Positions 48,323 to 49,971 of a stretch of DNA of 49,971 bases are shown piece by piece. Source of the DNA: Nodosilinea sp. LEGE 07088 (GTDB lineage Bacteria > Cyanobacteriota > Cyanobacteriia > Phormidesmidales > Phormidesmidaceae); NCBI RefSeq assembly GCF_015207395.1, contig NZ_JADEWX010000030.1, positions 1 through 49,971 on the forward strand. Reading direction: 5' to 3'. A model generated the notes under the pieces. The model had not been told where the DNA came from and did not search any database. It saw only the letters and a list, made by a program, of their open reading frames with translations. Position numbers and translations under genes: made by a program. Every line of letters starts with the position of its first letter. Position 1 is the first letter of the stretch.

Positions 48323-49024
48323 CTATCGCCTGCCCGCCGCTTGGGCCGGGGGATTGTTGCATTGAGCGGTTGATAAATCCATCAAAATGGCTTGATTACC
48401 GTTGGCCGAGCGCTGGGGCACCCAAGCTCTATTGCCGCCGTAGATAGCTACTTCGATAAACGATCGCCCGCCTTGAACCACAGCGGTAGGAGGGTTGGTC
48501 GTGGCGTAGGCAATATCACCTACTAGGAAGCGATCGCCCGTAGCGGCCCCCACATTGGGGCTAGAAAACACCGATGTAGCCATCTGCACCCGATAGCAGT
48601 AGGGTAGGCTACCACCATTGTCACCGCCGACAATGCCGCCGCCACCCCCGGCGGCGTTGAAGGGTGGGTTGCGGCACTGATCGGTAGTCAAATCGACAAT
48701 GAGCGGTACGCCGTCGATGGTCGATAGGCGAGGCAACCACCCCCGATTACCGCCGTAGATTGCGACCTCAACAAAGGCCCGGTTGCCATCGAAGCGCACC
48801 GTAGGCGGATTAGCTATAGCGTAGGCAATGTCACCCCGAAGAAATCTATCCGGCGTTGCGGCTGTGGATGACGGGCTAGAAAACACGCTCAGGGTGTCTT
48901 GAACGACAAAACAGTAGGAGACAGATCGACCCTGAGCCGCAGCTGGTGGCGCATTGATAGCAGCCAGCGCGGCTATACCCAGCAGTGAAAGCGCTTTTCT
49001 AAAAGACTTTGAAATAATTGTCAT
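48323..49024 (-). CDS. Secreted protein with duplicated SH3-like domains
   Basis: This 233-residue protein has a signal peptide (RKALSLLGIAALAAINAPPA, cleavage around 31). Two similar units of about 85 residues follow. Unit 1 runs YCFVVQDTLSVFSSPSSTA to CRNPP; unit 2 runs YCYRVQMATSVFSSPNVGA to CNNPP. Each contains DRFL.GDIAYA..NPPT and VEVAIYGGNR.W(L/V)P and one pair of cysteines, so each may be a disulfide-linked SH3b-like fold. The units are joined by a glycine-rich linker. Function is unknown; binding to cell-wall material is possible. Confidence 0.8.
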   Translation of the reverse strand: MTIISKSFRKALSLLGIAALAAINAPPAAAQGRSVSYCFVVQDTLSVFSSPSSTAATPDRFLRGDIAYAIANPPTVRFDGNRAFVEVAIYGGNRGWLPRLSTIDGVPLIVDLTTDQCRNPPFNAAGGGGGIVGGDNGGSLPYCYRVQMATSVFSSPNVGAATGDRFLVGDIAYATTNPPTAVVQGGRSFIEVAIYGGNRAWVPQRSANGNQAILMDLSTAQCNNPPAQAAGRR

Positions 49025-49864
49025 AATTAGCAGATCAGTAAACCAAGGATTTTTGAGGGAACCGCAACGACCACATTTGACTTTAATTAACCGGCAAAGC
49101 CATCTGAAGACTCATATTTTAAGCAACTCTTAAGATGAGCCTGACTTTGCGCTAGCCAAAACTGATCTGCCAGATCATTTCTCTGGGCATATGCATACCG
49201 TAATAGTTATGTCAAAATTCTCGCCCTTCCACTACTCGGTTAACTCGTTTGTTTGGGTGTATCTAGCAGAAGGGCGATCGCCCAACCTCGATAGGTGAAC
49301 TCTAAAGACGGCTTCCGAATGCTGATATTGAACTACTTTTAGACATAGAATTTGCCAAGAAAAGTGGCTATTTCGTCAGTCAGATTAGTGTCTGCATCAG
49401 AGGCAAAACCATTTTATAAGCCCATATACTACTGCTAAACCATGCAAAAAATTTTTGCTTTTACAGCCAAATATGGATACACATAACCTTTAAATCTCTC
49501 TGCTAACAAAATTTCAAAACATCTTTCCGCCTATGGACATATCTGCTTACAAGGAACCTTGCAAAAGCACGAATTCACGACGTAGAGTAACCCGGACGTT
49601 GATAGGGGTGCATCCCAGTTATGCAATGAGCAATAATACCTAATCTTGACCAGGCGCATGAACGTTAAGCTTTGAGCAGTTCAACCTAGGAACTTCACTG
49701 CCATGGATGCCTCCTCAGTGGAGTCCGCAGTTAGAGAAGTGTTGTTTGTTGGTGAGTGCCAACGAGTCCTACGACGACACGGCTCATGATATTGCAGTGC
49801 TAACCAGGATAAGTAGGCAGTTGAGATTAAATGTAAGATAGCAGGGTAGCCAGAGTGCCCTCAA
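49025..49864. other. Long AT-rich gene-free region (840 bp)
   Basis: No convincing coding sequence was found on either strand. The segment 49040-49560 is visibly richer in A and T than the rest of the window, with one HIP1 palindrome GGGCGATCGCCC (near 49273). It must hold the promoter of the minus-strand secreted protein and the left end of the transposase-bearing element that begins the next gene. No terminal inverted repeat could be confirmed. Confidence 0.5.
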
Positions 49865-49971
49865 ATGCCCGCCCCATTACGCATCATTTTGACCGAGGAA
49901 GAAGACCGCACGTTAAGTGAACTTCGGGAGGCTCAGACAGTTCCCTATCGGACGCGTGACCGAGCGCATAT
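49865..49971 (+). CDS. IS630-type transposase, N-terminal fragment at window edge
   Basis: The last 107 bases read MPAPLRIILTEEEDRTLSEL then REAQTVPYRTRDRAH, which matches the N-terminus of IS630-family transposases (start of the helix-turn-helix region). The start is ATG 49865. The remainder lies beyond the right edge, so it is unknown whether it is intact. The left end of the insertion sequence should lie in the preceding 100 bp or so. Confidence 0.7.
   Translation, partial: MPAPLRIILTEEEDRTLSELREAQTVPYRTRDRAH

Overview
This window looks like a chromosomal segment of a filamentous or Leptolyngbya/Nodosilinea-type cyanobacterium. The evidence is very frequent HIP1 octamers (GCGATCGC), a GC-rich coding background, a photosystem I subunit gene (psaI), a phycobiliprotein lyase (cpcT), ycf20, a fibrillin/PAP gene, DUF2949 and other cyanobacteria-specific families. 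No CRISPR array, rRNA or convincing tRNA was seen. Most of the window is ordinary core chromosome with small accessory pockets (Uma2 genes, a toxin-antitoxin pair, insertion-sequence remnants and short interspersed repeats).

Layout. 1-6 kb: the 5' part of ligA (leaving the window at the left edge), a Ca2+-type P-ATPase, and a secreted-type prolyl oligopeptidase. 6-8 kb: an accessory pocket with two Uma2 (DUF820) genes, a REP-associated transposase pseudogene and inverted-repeat elements. 8-14 kb: a Lhr-like DEXH helicase carrying an in-frame repeat insertion, glcF, a fibrillin protein, and a TPR gene overlapping a DUF2949 gene. 14-17 kb: bifunctional putA on the minus strand. 17-18 kb: a Uma2 remnant and a PemK/MazF-type toxin with its antitoxin. 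18-20.5 kb: a TPR/membrane protein, then a PhnD-like binding protein and PhnC-like ATPase with no permease, followed at once by a MITE-like repeat. 20.5-25 kb: ycf20, an RDD/pentapeptide-repeat protein, a small exported protein, a pRiA4b ORF-3 protein and cpcT. 25-31 kb: leuS with a large low-GC in-frame insertion, a Uup-like ABC-F ATPase, and psaI with an overlapping small ORF that contains a perfect 21-bp inverted repeat. 31-35 kb: DUF2470, a 2Fe-2S ferredoxin-like gene, a glycosyltransferase whose stop codon is supplied by a second copy of the MITE, and a TPR protein. 35-43 kb: a 972-residue exported protein of unknown function, tatC, a RodZ-like protein, a YciI-like protein, a nitrogenase-C-terminal-domain protein, a transposase fragment and a Ser/Thr kinase. 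43-50 kb: mgtE, DUF502, nusB, ftsY, a secreted protein with a duplicated SH3-like domain, and a long AT-rich gene-free stretch ending in the start of an IS630-type transposase.

How the genes work together. Several encode membrane-protein biogenesis and envelope functions (ftsY, tatC, RodZ-like, DUF502). Photosynthesis is represented by psaI, cpcT and ycf20, and photorespiratory or amino-acid carbon metabolism by glcF and putA. Few clear operons exist: phnD-phnC, the toxin-antitoxin pair, TPR-DUF2949, psaI plus the small ORF, and possibly DUF502-nusB-ftsY.

The most unusual observation is the roughly 185-residue low-GC insertion in leucyl-tRNA synthetase. It is open in frame, lacks intein or CAAD hallmarks, and sits between the catalytic core and the anticodon-binding domain. 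The second is a two-copy, about 110-bp MITE-like element with CTAG ends: one copy lies directly behind a permease-less phn operon, and the other terminates a glycosyltransferase gene.
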